A stretch of DNA of 64,000 nt from positions 16,012,202 to 16,076,201 of the forward strand of contig NC_134654.1 of assembly GCF_030463565.1 (NCBI RefSeq), read 5' to 3'. Numbering within the stretch: the stretch's first letter is position 1; each line of letters begins with the position of its first letter. The notes beneath the pieces were generated by a model, which saw only the letters and a program-made list of their open reading frames with translations, was not told the origin of the DNA and made no database searches. Of this stretch, positions 24,201 through 49,840 are shown piece by piece. A program made the position numbers and the translations under genes. This DNA is from Pelecanus crispus (taxonomy: Eukaryota; Chordata; Aves; Pelecaniformes; Pelecanidae).

Positions 24201-27200
24201 ATGCAATCGAAAGCCACGCTGCACCCCAGCACGCACCTTCCACGTCAGTTGGGTGGTGAAGGCACAACACAGGTGGGGTGCCGCAGGGGGACCCTATTGG
24301 GCAGGGTGCGTGGAGGCACCCGACAGCCGCAGCAGTGCGCAACCAAGGAGGGAAGGGAAAGCTGGACTGGGGGTATGGTCTGTAGGAGGAGATGGAGGTC
24401 TCCTCCTCACAGTGCGTCCCCACAGGGCTAGTCCTTGGTGGGTGACGGCAGGAGGTGGAGAAGTCCCAGTGCTCTGACCTTGTCCTGGCCCCTGCAGGCA
24501 GAAGACCCTGGATCTTGCAGAAAGCTCTGGGAGCACAGCTGGGGCTTTCTTGACTCTTGGCATTTAAGCTAAAGGCACATACATCAAGCCTTAAGTCAGT
24601 CTCCCAAAATTGCGAGTAACCTGCTTCCCATCATCACACTGGTGAGGATGACAGTGCTGTGGCTGGACATCAGTCTGGTCTTTGAGACCTTGCTGTGCTG
24701 TGAAGCCTTCTGCCTGTCCTTGAGTGGATCAGGCAGTCTCCCTGCCCACAAGGGTGGGAGGTTTGTCCACACTACCTCCAGCTCTTCTTTGGTCTCAAGC
24801 ACACTGAGCCTTACTGGCTATTTGAAACTTGGCCCTGAAGAGCCCCTGATATTGGCTTCAGTTTGGTGAGGCTTGGTCATGGGACTGGAAGCTAGTCACA
24901 CAGGCACAGTTGCTGGCACTGCACAGTGTGATCAGACCCAGATCACTTCTCTGGTGGGACAATAGCAACTTTCTTGGTCATGTAATAAGAGGTACAGATG
25001 TGTCTTGAGAAAAGTAGGACAAAGCAATAAATCCATCCTAAATCAGGCACACAGGCTGTTCTCTGCATGCTTGCAATTTGCCACACCCTACAGCTGTCAA
25101 GGGAAATGCTAACGAAGGAAAGGCTGGACCCAGGCACATGGAGCCCAAGGGCAGCCCAAGAGTGATGGACTGGACAGCAAGGGACTCTGAGGCTGCTAAG
25201 GCTTGTACAAATCAGGCCCAAAGTCTGCAAGGAATGTGGAGGAGAGAGGAGGAGGAGGGTCCAGTGAGGCTGAAGCTGAGGCTGCCTGCATGCCCTGCCT
25301 ATGTGTTCTTGTATTTCCAGGTGTTTGGATTTCCTTAGCATTGATTCTAGAGCAAATTTCCTGGTCTCAATCTGATTTCTGCTACCTGCCCCTCTAAAGG
25401 CTTTCCTTCTATGCTGCAGTCTATGGTGTTCTCTTCAGTCTTCAGAAATTTTGACCTGGAAAAGCAGAGAGCACACGGCATTTCCAAGTGCACATCCTCA
25501 GGTTAACAGATGTGACTGTAATATGCAATGCACCTTGACAGAGTAGTTTTTTCCAATGCTGCAAGCTGTCACCCTCTCCCAGGTCTAAGCCATGCAGTTT
25601 GCAGTTCATCACAGATGGGAAAAGCCTCAGTTTATACATTTCAACTGCCTCATCTCCAACTGTAGAAGGGGAAGCTGTTTGTATTCCTGCTTATTTAATT
25701 TACTTAAAACCAGAGACAAATCCAGCTATATGATGCTAGCTGGGTTTTCATCTGCCGGGGACAGAGGACAAAGAGTAGCTTACAGGGAGAAGGACCCTGT
25801 TCCTTCTCGAAACAACAGGAATTGATTTCATTTCTATTTTGACAACCAGAACTGAAAATAATCAGGAGCCCCTGCAGCTGGGTGCAGAGTGTTTGACTTC
25901 CTTTTACTGAAAGAGCAGAAAGTAATATCCCCTGACAAGGGTGACTGGGCAAAAGAGATTTGCCTCTGCAGGGGATCAGACATATCCACACATCTGCTCT
26001 TCTGGCAGAAATAGGACCAGAGGGGTCTGAGTGAGATTGCAGGTAAGAAATTTAAACTCTTTTTTTAATAAAGCTCCCCAGATTAAACCTTGCTGTTTGC
26101 TCCCTGAACTCATTCTAAATTTGAGTATTTCTGTGGCCCAAGGAATTTGTTTTTCTTTCCCCATTAGTTGCCTGTACTTTTACCTATTTATTTTGTCTTT
26201 TTGAAGGTTTTACTGGCTAAGGCGGTCCCTGTGATGTCCTGTGCCACTTTATGAGTATCTCCCCACTCCTCTATCAAGTATTGTCATTACTTGCTGGTGA
26301 GAAACAAGACTTTTTCAGCAAAATGCTACTAATCTGAGGGATAAACCACCTGAAAGTTCACCTCCTGGGGTAATCCTATCAATTACCTGCATTCAAATAC
26401 CATATTTATGGCAAAATTAGCATTGTCAAATTGATTTCTTCTCCTGGATTCTTTGGATGTCTGTTCTTGATTACTTGATGCCCTTGACAACTCCAGTTAC
26501 TATATCACTCAGAAACAACAGGTTTGCTGGTAAAATCCACCACTGTGGTTCTGCAGAGGCAAACTCAGCAGGATTTAAAAGAAAACCTCTGAGCTTTTGA
26601 TCCTGCATGTTGCCATGTTGAGCAAGAGGGAACCCTCTGTGAGACCCTGCTGTCCCATTGCCCTATGCAACCCATTTTGCAGGCTCACCACAATGCACCT
26701 GGTGATTTTGGGTTTTTCACTCTCACTACTTGGGAGTCCTATGGGGAGTAAGGTTCACTCAGGAACTTTGCTCACATGTAATTCCCTGTCAAGGGATGGT
26801 AGCGGAGAAGATTTAGGCATAACTGAATAATATCAGCCCCTTCTGGGAGCTATATAAAATTGTGTGAGCAGACAGTTTGCTCTAAGGATGGTGTTTGTGA
26901 CATTGTGGCTCTAGTGTCATCCCTCTTTTGTTCACTGTCACATGGAAAGTCTCTTCATGGTGCATTGGCTCTTTCTCAGGATGTAGGCAGAGAAGAGCAT
27001 TTCCCTGGGGAGGCTCCAGCCTTGTCCATATTGCATAGTACCAGGGATAACCAGGGTGGGCTTCCCTGTGGAAAGCAAACACATGTCAGGCTGCTGCTGC
27101 CACTCAGATTAAGTCCATGGGTGTTAGCTACAGCAAGAGTATGTGTCTTGGTCTGTGTCTTTTCTCTGTGGATTTATTTCCTTCTTGCAAATACTTCTGT

Positions 27201-29699
27201 CCCTGTGTAGTCCCCTGGTTATAGCCCAGGTGAAGTTTGCTGTTGGCTGAAGAGCCCTACTGAGCATCACCATAACATCAGTAAACTAATATCCTGCAGT
27301 GCAGTGCTTCTCCCCCAGAGAGGCTGGGGGAAGAGCTAAATCAAGCTCAGGCTCCATGCGTCCCTGTGTTGGCTCAGTCAGAGAGCACAGCTAGTGCCCA
27401 GAGGCCCCCATACCATGGTTTGTTTCCCTGCATCCCCCATGCTCCAGGTTTTATTTATAACCATTAGGACAGAAGCAGCTAGATGCTCCTGCTCTCTTCT
27501 GGGTCGTGGCTAATGCTACTCGCACCATGTTAAAAGGCCCATTAGCACGTGGGTTTTTCTCTTTGAAGATGCACATGCAAATAATCAAGTTGCTTCTTGA
27601 TCTTCATTTTGGTAAGGCCTGGATGAAGCATGCTGGCCTTTCTGCTGTGTCTCTGCGCATGCAAGATGCGCATGGCACACAGCTGGGTAGCACAGATCAC
27701 GGAGCACCGAGGATGCTTCTGCTTTGCAATTGCGTTGCAGGCAAGGTCTTGCCTGTAATGGTGAGGGCAAGGGCATGGGAAAAGCACAGAGGATAAGGGA
27801 CCTTGCATTCACACTTCTGCTATCAGCTGCTTGAACATGGAACAACCCAGGGGAATGACCTTGGTGCTTTGAATGCCCCTCCAAGGTGCACACTGGGGAC
27901 TGGAGGATGGCCGGCAGCCAGTAGAGGGGAGATAGGTCACTGTCTGGAGGACAGACCCTGCGAAGTAAGACACCAAACAAGGATCTCCAGACCAGCCAAT
28001 TGTCTCATCAAATACAAGTGTGGACCTTGTAACAGCAGGAAAGGCTTAGGGACATCCGCATGAGTTCCCAGAGCATTTCCAGTTTTCTCTGTTGCTCTCC
28101 CATCAGCATCATCCACCCATCAATGCTCATGACACCAGGCAAGACATGGTCCCAGGCCTGGCACAGCAGGTAAGCCTCCCCTCCCTTGGCACAGCCAACC
28201 CCCCTGGGTGCCGGTCACGCACCATGCTCACCGCAGCCCTGTGTCCTGGCTCAGTCACCGATGTTGAGCCACAGGCTTCTGCAGTTTCTGGCTCGAGCAC
28301 TCCATTTTACTGGCCATTGTCACCACAGTCTTGACAGCTGCCAAAGCTCCTCATCCTTACAAATTACAGGATGCTACAGCCTGACTTTCATTGCTGAAAA
28401 AGGAGAGCCCTTTTACCTGCAGGCAACTAATGTGTGGGGATAAATAGGTAAAACCTCAGGCTCACCTTGGGCTACCTGAGGCTATTCTAGGGGAAAAATC
28501 ACAACCTTGTTAAGAAGTGATAGTAATTTCATGATCCAAACTGGCACTATGGACTCCCTTGCTTAGTCCCTCTAGACTAGGAAATTGTGCCATTTTGGTA
28601 GGATGTCCTACTTGTTCCAAGGATGTGCTGGGCTGGTGTGAAAGCATAAGTTGCTGAACAGCTACGAGCTCTGCAGTGAAACAGAAGACTGAATGCAGCA
28701 ATGTGGGTAACTGATGGCTGGACAGTTTGTGTAGTGATGGAGGAGGGAAGGGGAATGGGATGAAGTAACACCATATCCAAGAGAGCTTGGAGTACTGGCC
28801 AGCCAAACCAATGCCTGTGTGTACCCCTGCTTGCACAGGTGTATCTTGAGCTCACTGGTAACATTGCTTTTTTGCACATTATCTGCTCCACTGCTCAGTA
28901 GGGCTGAGTTCAGCCATGGCCATGCGTTCGCAGCTAAAAGGGATGGTGCACACTGCTGTGGGGTCAGTCAAGGAGCAGCAAGAGCAGAACAAGCTCTGGA
29001 TGCCTTTTGCTGAGTCTCCTGCTCATCTGAACTTGACTCCACAGAGAAAAAAGAAAACGGTTCTTTGTAATATGGCGCTGTGAAACACCAGCCCATCCCC
29101 AAGCTCTCATTAACATTACTCTAACATCCACTGCAGAAGAAGAAATGCAACATTTAGAGCAAATTCCCTGCTTGGCCCACAGTCACCTCAGGAGTGTCAG
29201 ACCCATGCTGACTTCTGCACTGACCGTGGCAGAAAGCACACTAGCTAAATTCACTGGAGCATCACTAGTGAAAAAGCCTCTATCTGCAACCCAGAAAGGC
29301 CTCAGCTCTTGGCCCTGACTCTACATCCTGCCAAGGAGACCATACCCCAGTCTATACCAGCTCTTCACTGTGTCAGACCTGCCTCAGCTGTGGAGCAGAT
29401 CACCCCTGCCGTGCCTTCAGCTTCGGCAGGATGTTCCAGACACTAGTCCATTTGGGACTTGATTTTGTGCAGTTTACATGAGCTGGACTTGCCTCTGAGG
29501 TGCTGACAGGGTGGGCAGGAGTGTGCCTGGCCCAAAGGGCAATGGGAAAGGGGGTCTGGGACAGCCTTGTCCTGGAGTACCAATACCGAAGGTAATGCTG
29601 TGCCCTACAGGGAAGTCCTGTTGCTGTGATGTTCCTAACTATCATTTTCACTCCTGAGTGGCAGAGTCCTCTCCTGTGCTGAGCCAGGCCTTGAAGCAT

Positions 29700-29721
29700 C
29701 TTAAGGGCAAAGGCCCTTAAG
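29700..29721. repeat. Perfect short hairpin
   Basis: CTTAAGGGC and GCCCTTAAG form a perfect 9-bp stem around a 4-base AAAG loop. It is followed by AAGGCAAAGGCT, which partly repeats the loop and right arm. Single short palindromes arise by chance, and no gene borders it. Confidence 0.8.
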
Positions 29722-30129
29722 GCAAAGGCTCAAAGACCTGAACACGCTCTGTAATGCTATACCAGTTCAGTACAGAGAGCATATGCACTGAGCCCTGGCT
29801 ACAACTCTTCCAGCTGCATGCCCAACAGCACCCCCCATCTCCCAGTGCCTCCTGTCACAGGGTGACATCTTCATCTCTGGGCAGCCATAAGCAGTCTCTT
29901 GCAGTGTCACAGCTTCATGACACAGGGCAGGCCTGTCCCTCAGAGTGCCCTCTCCTGCTCCCTGGTGTCTCTGGGAGAATCCCCTTGCCTGAGACCAGTA
30001 CACTGTAGTTATTGCTTTGCCCTCAAGGTCTTCAATTTTCCACTAACTTTGCTTCTTCAGACTGGTTATCTTTACAAGCAACAAATTTCACAAGAAGCCT
30101 GAGTGGGCCACTGAACCACCTAAGCTCTT

Positions 30130-30580
30130 CATATTGTCCTGTGCCATCTTTAATCTACATGTAAACCTGCTCTTCTAATAAAACTCCAGACTAGCATGGA
30201 TAATGGATAATCAGTATAATACACAGTCTCTGTTAGCAAACAAATCAAAGCATCAGTATCAACTTGGGAAAGTCTCAGAGATAAGCATCCTCCCTTGTCT
30301 GTTCATGGTATCTGTCAGGATATTACTTTTAAATCTCTCTTGTGGCGTGGCTGATGTTATCGCTTCAGCTGAATTAGTTAACCAAACTCTGCATTACTGT
30401 GTGTTATTTAAGTATTAATGGGCCAGATGGGGTGCATTTCCTCACAGCCCTGAGGCAGCGCTGATTTTATAATGATTCTCCAAGCTGGGGCTGATTACTG
30501 CATGTGATCTTCCCAAGCAGGAAAGATGAGGCATTTGGGGGAAATTAGACTGTAATTTAGGATTTATTATCAAAGGGTCG
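30130..30580. promoter_or_regulatory. Candidate conserved non-coding element
   Basis: A complex AT-rich block with an HNF1-like GTTAACCAAA, TATTTAAGTATTAATGG, several GATTA/TAATC homeodomain-type cores and TTTATAATGATT, surrounded by ordinary intergenic sequence 3 kb upstream of ELAC2. The assignment rests on composition and motif density only. Confidence 0.3.
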
Positions 30581-32761
30581 GGAGACCTGTTCCAGGAGAA
30601 CCACTTGCTCCTGGAGCAGTACTCTGCTTCATAACCCTCCCCGGCCTGGTGCGAGTTCAGACTGACCGCGGCTTCCCATATCACCAACAGTCGCTTGCAG
30701 GCAGCCCGTGTCAGTGCCGGCACCGCACACAAGAGGAGGGGGCTAAGGATGACACCGGGACAGGCCACATGCCTCATACAGAGCACATGGGCACGAGGAG
30801 CGCCAAAAGAACACACAGATAGGAGGCTGCAAACCAACTTGGGCTTTTCCTGGTCAGGAGGCAGGTTTTGATCTCTGTAGCCCCAGTTAGAGCAGAGAAC
30901 AAGCCCTTAGCCCCTTATTGGGCACCTCTGACGGATGCTGCTCATTGCTACAGTGGTGTCAAACAGCAACATGCTGTTGGATGTGCTCCTGACACCCTCC
31001 ACAGCCACCACACATGGGCAGTGTCAGACAGCCTGCCTTGCATGGACCCAAGCCCCGTTTCAGAACAGGACCTCCTGCATGCAAAGGGCATGTACCATTT
31101 ACAGTCAGTCCCTGTAGCACTACATAAGTGATACAGAGATGTCTGCAGCATTGATGTCTCTGGGTGGTTCCTGGTCCTCATCACGACCCATGCAAAATTC
31201 ACTGCCTCTGTGCATCCAAAATAGACCACACCTGTTACTCCAGATTGAGAAGCAAAGGATGGCTTTAACATCCAGAATTTCTGAGAAAGAGGACTATTCC
31301 AAACTTTTACAAGGTCATGCTGAAAAGTTGAAACCAAGATCCTTTCCAGCTTAATCAAGCACCCTATCTATAAGACAAAAGATAGTTTTCCAAGGAGATC
31401 TGAATCACAGCAAGAATTAAGTTGGCAAAATGCGTAATTAACTTTATAAGTACTATAGGCACTGAACTCCGGGATGTCCCTACTTCTCTGCCAAAAAATC
31501 TGTTAGGCTAGGACTACTCTCACCCAAAATAAGCACCAAAACTGTAAAATAAGACACTTCCTCTTGAACCATGAACCAGTCTTTGAAATTCCTCCCCAAT
31601 ATGTGACCTGCCCAGACAACATTGCAGCTGAAATGGCAAAGGACAGTGTGTGCTTTCATTAGTATGAACCTCAGATCAGATTCAGAGTTTTTTATTTACT
31701 TCCTGTGAAATCTTCATAAGACTGTTGAGATATTACAGGCAGTTTTGTCACTTTGCAGAGTTTTAGTGAAGTCACACCTCTAAATGCTGGCCTGTGCACA
31801 CAAAACCAAGCCAGCAAGGTTGGACAAAATTGCCAGGATTCATTTGATGAAAAATACCACACACCATCTTAGTTATTTCATCAACTAAAGAAACATTGGC
31901 TGGAAACCCCATACCAGCTGGTGAGAGCCCTAAAAAAGCTTTTGTGCTCCCAAAGGTGTAAAAAATGCATTAAGCACAAAAAAAGGTGTTTTCATACTTC
32001 CTAATGATTCACCTGAGCAGAAAATCATTGACACAGGGAGGAAATGATGCAGCAGTGAGGCACAGATAGAGCACTAACCTTTAGGAAACTTCAACTTTTA
32101 TTGGGAAGTGACTTAAGATCTAAACTGATGTTTCCTTTCCTGCGTGGCTACAAGGAGCAGAGCCAAGTGCTGTGAGTGAAGGACTGTAACATGTAAAATG
32201 TGCATGAACAAAGAGTTTGCCATTCTTTCATCCAAAAGTGGGGAAAACCAGGGAAAAATACCATGCTAATTTGAGCTATTGTGTGAAGAGATGGGAGTCA
32301 GAAGGAGAGATGGTAAGGGAGTTATAGATTTGAAGAAAGACTGACAGAACAGCTGTAAACAGCCATGGCAAGATTTGGAGGTTTGGACAGGTCCCCACTC
32401 AAAGTGCTTGCTTGGATCACTGGAAGAGAAAGGGACAAGAATTGGCACTAAGAATAAAGGGAGACAGTGTTTGGAAAGCAAAGCACTGAGAAAGATAAGG
32501 TTTGCCTTTGGATGTAAGGAAGAAAAGGGATATTGATGATTAGGATTGTTTATGTTGGGGTACTCTGGTTACAGTAAAATTTAGTGATTCTTTTTGGAGC
32601 AAACAAAAAGCCCGAGAGAACTCAGAGTGGGTTTAGAGAACTCAAAAATAAACAGAGCTGTGGCCTGGATCATCTAGTATTTGTAAACAGGCCCTGAACA
32701 AGGCTCATATGGAATATGGAAGAGGAGCTTGTGAGCAACGGGGATATGGTGAAGAGACAAG

Positions 32762-32965
32762 AATCATAGGGTAATCTGGGTTCAGAGAGACCATGGGAGG
32801 TCCAACCTCCTGCTCAAAGCTGGGTCAGCTCTGAGGTCAAACCAGTGTGCTCAGGGCTTTATCTAGCCTGGTCCAGACAACCTCTGAGGAGAGGGACTGC
32901 ACAGTCCTGCTGAGTACCGACCCAGCGCCTCACAGGGAAGAGGCTCTTATTCCACTCGGCTGGCA
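32762..32965 (-). mobile_element. CR1 LINE 3'-end fragment, antisense
   Basis: It begins AATCATAGGGTAATCTGGG and continues through GGAGGTCCAACCTCCTGCTC and a decayed GCCTGGTCCAGACAACCTCT, which is the reverse complement of the usual CR1 3' tail. It is 5'-truncated and diverged. It ends just upstream of the ELAC2 CpG island. Confidence 0.8.
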
Positions 32966-33269
32966 CCTTCTGACATGCTGTGTCATGCTCCTCGATGGCC
33001 TCCTTCTCGCACTGCACAGCCACAAGGTGCCACAAGGCCCCACCAGGCCTCACCAGACCCCATCACCCACGGCCTGCCCTGCCTGGCCCGGCCCCACAGG
33101 CCCTGGCTGCATCCCGGCAGGCCCTCGGCACGGCAGCTCGCCGCGGTAGGAGCTGTAGCGGGTTCAGGCCGGGCCCCGGCGCCGCCCTGCGGGCCCGCCA
33201 CGGCCCTGGGCTGTAGCGGCCCCGCGGGAGGGCCCGGGCAAGGCCGGGGATGGGAGGCGAGGAGAGGGG

Positions 33270-33555
33270 AGGGTTGCTGGGCATGGTGGTTGCTGGGCTC
33301 CCACGTTGCTAGGCACCGGGAGGCACCGCTAAGCACCGCCCCTCAGGCAGGGAAGTTCCGATTGGGTAAACATAGTCACGTGAAAGCGGACGGTGGCCGA
33401 GCCGGTCCCGGGAGCGGCGCCTCAGGGGCGGGGCGGGTGGAGCGGCCTCTCGCTCCTCATTGGCTCACTCGCATCACATGGCGAGGGGAGCCGCTGCAGC
33501 CACTGCGCGACTATTGGCAGCGGGGGTGCGCGGTGGGGGAGGGGGACGCGCGCGG
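33270..33555 (+). promoter_or_regulatory. ELAC2: ELAC2 CpG-island promoter, TATA-less
   Basis: The island runs roughly 33,060-34,120. Upstream of the chosen start are three GTTGCTRGGC strings (33,273, 33,289, 33,305) that resemble RFX half-sites, a palindromic E-box TCACGTGA at 33,376-33,383, a GC box in GGGGCGGGGCGGG at about 33,425-33,436, and inverted CCAAT boxes (ATTGG) near 33,360, at 33,459-33,463 and at 33,513-33,517. No TATA box is present. This is the typical layout of a housekeeping promoter, and the last CCAAT box suggests initiation only shortly before the first coding ATG. Confidence 0.7.
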
Positions 33556-47536
<13,981 letters not shown>

Positions 47537-48160
47537 AAGAAACAAGATTGAGAATGCTGTGCTCTGTAAGAGGTGCCTTGCTCTCTGCAGGCCTTGGGAG
47601 CGTGCAGACACCTTGGAAAAAGGGGCTGGCCTCAGCATCTGGGTTTGCTTGGTCATCCATTGGATCATCAGTGACCTCCGTGGGCTGAAGCTACCAACCG
47701 TGGTGTTAGCAGCACAAGTCCTTGTGGCAACATTATCTGCCCATCCAATTCCTGTTCCTGGGTCTTACCAGTTCATATGTCATTTTTCTTTTAGCCAAAA
47801 GTTCTTCTCTCTGAACTGTTTTTTTGTTTTTATGGTGGGATCTATTGATGATGTAACAGCAGCAGTTGTGACCCTTGCAAGACATCTGGTTTGAGAAGCC
47901 CTTGAGGGGCCATGGATTCGCCAGAATAAGGCGAATAAGGTCTCTGGGTTATGAGGAATGTAAGTAGGTATCAGAACCCAGCTCACAGGAGGAAATTTCA
48001 CAATAAAATGGGACCCAATTAATTTTTAGGTTAATTTAGGGATGTGAATGCTGCTGTGTTCCCATTTTATTTTGGTTTTCTCAGCTGATTTTTTTTTTAA
48101 TAAGATCAGTTTTCCAAAACCTTTATTTAGAATCTGAATAAACCACTCAACATTGTACAG
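47537..48160 (+). other. ELAC2: ELAC2 3' untranslated region
   Basis: It runs from the TGA to just past the second poly(A) signal. No coding potential is evident, and the cleavage position is inferred from the signals only. Confidence 0.65.
48002..48142 (+). terminator. ELAC2: ELAC2 poly(A) signals
   Basis: AATAAA occurs at 48,002-48,007 and again at 48,137-48,142. The second is followed by a GT-rich stretch (TTGTACAGGAGGCTGTGCTT), as expected downstream of a cleavage site, so it is the likelier main signal. Confidence 0.65.
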
Positions 48161-49445
48161 GAGGCTGTGCTTTGTCTAGATTACTAATGAGGATTTAGTG
48201 AGGGGAAAACAAATAACCTGAATTACTCCAGAGAATGACCTCGGTTGGCTGTTTCTGCATTACAGCATTGGTGTAAAGACCAAGATCTCACCCTGATGCT
48301 GGAGTCCCATGCCTGTTCTGGTTGTGTTTTGTGCCAGCAAAATCATACCTGCCTCTGCTACCCTACAGCCAGGAGCTTCACTTCTGTTGGTTCAAGCTGG
48401 TAACAACTGGGAGTGGCTTTTGAATAGCTCCAGAACAAAAAACTGTGAGTTTCTGCAGCCAGATCCTAGTCCTGGATGCAGGGGACTGGAAGGCTGGCAA
48501 TGCAGGCTGATGTGAGAAAGGTCTGTGGTTAAGAGAAGGAGTATTTTTTGAGGCTTTCTGGGGGTCAGCTTTGCTTCTTTCCTTACCAGTGCAGTAACTG
48601 CATGTGTTTGTAAGCAGGACGGGGAGCTTTGCCCTGTTTCAATTAAGGAGCTCATCTTCAGAGGCAGCTTGGAGGCACTGGGCCCCAAGCTCTGCTCAGC
48701 AAATGATACCAGCACATATTAAAGATTTAAGACTTCATTTTAAGGTGATAGAAAGTGAAAACACAAACTGGCAGCAAAGCATCTTTTGTTGATTAGCTGT
48801 GCTTTAATATTTTGCTTGTCTAAAGAAGAAACTGGGTAATTGACACAGCTGAGTATTACAAAAAAGGTCTGCTGGGCTTTTAAGAAGATCCAGGGGGCTG
48901 AAGAAAGACTATTGCACAGGTGTAAATAGGATCATGTTAGGGTGCCTAGGGGAGGGCATGGTTACAGCTGTGGGAACACAAGCAGCCCCTGGACTGCACA
49001 GGATCTCTGTGCTGCGTTTCACAGAAGTAAAGAAGGGTCTTTTATTTAGAAAATAATGAACCACTTCTCCCATAAGCATGTTAATAAAATGCAAATACAG
49101 CAATGTTAAGGGATCATAGCACACAAGCTCCAGCTCCTGGTGATTGATGCAAGTACTGCGGTGGTGTGGAGCAACGTGATAGGTGGTGGTGAAAGGTACC
49201 TGCCTGTGCCTGGTGTAGAAAAATGACCCGGACCTGTGCTCACGAGCTTCCCTGCTGAGTGAGCCGGAGGGAAAATTGTTTCTGGGGAGCCTGAGCTTTT
49301 CCGGTATAAGGAAAAACCGGGCTGCGACCAGTCCGGGGAAGCTGCATCTGCCGGCCAAGCTGGGGCCGGCGCTGGGGACCGCCCTCGGCTTCCCGGCAGG
49401 ACACCGGGGGCGGCTCCTCGGAGTCCCCCTCCTGCCCGGGGCCGC
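48161..49445. other. Short ELAC2-DNAH9 intergenic region
   Basis: No gene or repeat recognised. The right part from about 49,250 becomes CpG-dense and belongs to the DNAH9 promoter island. The 323-codon minus-strand frame 48,909-49,880 is antisense to DNAH9 exon 1 and low in complexity. Confidence 0.55.
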
Positions 49446-49480
49446 GTCCCCCGGGCAACGGCGGCTCCTGCCCGCAAACA
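49446..49480 (+). promoter_or_regulatory. DNAH9: DNAH9 X-box (RFX) with forkhead/FOXJ1-like site
   Basis: GTCCCCCGGGCAAC at 49,446-49,459 fits the RFX X-box pattern RYYNYY-NN-RRNRAC exactly. CGCAAACACC at about 49,474-49,483 contains the CAAACA core of a forkhead site as used by FOXJ1. They lie 15 bp apart, within 55 bp upstream of the DNAH9 ATG, in a CpG island. RFX factors and FOXJ1 are the established regulators of motile-cilia genes, so the pair fits the gene's role. Motif fit is seen; binding is inferred. Confidence 0.6.
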
Positions 49481-49498
49481 CCCGCCGGAGCCGGCCGG

Positions 49499-49840
49499 AT
49501 GGAGGAGACGGCGGCGGAGCCGGAGCCCGGCGCTGGGCGGCTGGGGCGGTGCGCGGCGCGGGGGCTGGGGGTGCCGGCGGAGCGCTGGCAGCGCTGGGCG
49601 GACGGCGCGGCGGCGGGGCCGCTGCTGCGGGGCTTTCTGGCGGGGGAGACGGGGCCGGCGCTGCTGGCCTGGCGCGGTCCCGCCGGGGAGCTGGCGCTGG
49701 GGCCGCCGCCGCCACCGCCCGCCGCCGCCCGCCCCAAGGCCCTCTTCTTCCTCCGGTCCCCCGGCGCCGGCCCCGGGGAGGTGCTCTGCGGGGACCTGCC
49801 CGGCGATGCCCTGCGGCACTTCGCCGCCCTCGTGGAGGAG
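49499..49840 (+). CDS. DNAH9: DNAH9 exon 1
   Basis: 114 codons from ATG at 49,499 (CGGATGG) to the donor GAG followed by GTAAGG; phase 0. The translation is extremely Ala/Gly/Pro-rich, with six prolines and a run of alanines just before PKALFFLRS. The human exon is also Gly/Ala-rich but lacks this exact run. CpG-island composition probably drives the amino-acid bias. Confidence 0.88.

Larger units (their letters stand above)
24201..32761. other. Intergenic, no gene recognised
   Basis: No exon could be supported. A perfect TATATAAAA string at about 26,850 has no accompanying start or exon that I can identify. The hairpin at 29,700 and the AT-rich block at 30,130-30,580 are listed separately. 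From 31,400 to 32,700 the sequence is A-rich, without coding signal. Confidence 0.5.

Noticed and set aside
23200-24423. 407-codon open frame on the minus strand
   Set aside because: Low-complexity Ser/Pro/Ala/Arg translation, equally long frames on the other strand, a minisatellite inside, and no recognisable domain. GC-rich DNA simply lacks stop codons.
26840-26880. Perfect TATATAAAA box
   Set aside because: No exon, start codon context or downstream gene could be connected to it; probably chance in AT-rich DNA.
1-33000. HS3ST3A1 coding exons, the gene expected upstream of ELAC2 from synteny
   Set aside because: I looked for the sulfotransferase signature blocks (such as the GTKKGGT-type PAPS-binding segment) among the frames and found none, so it must lie outside the window or be absent.
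33460-33480. Start of ELAC2 at a TTG (33,460) or at ATG 33,478
   Set aside because: TTG is unlikely as a vertebrate start. ATG 33,478 is in frame but lies among the promoter CCAAT boxes, and the human start aligns with 33,556. I keep it only as an alternative.
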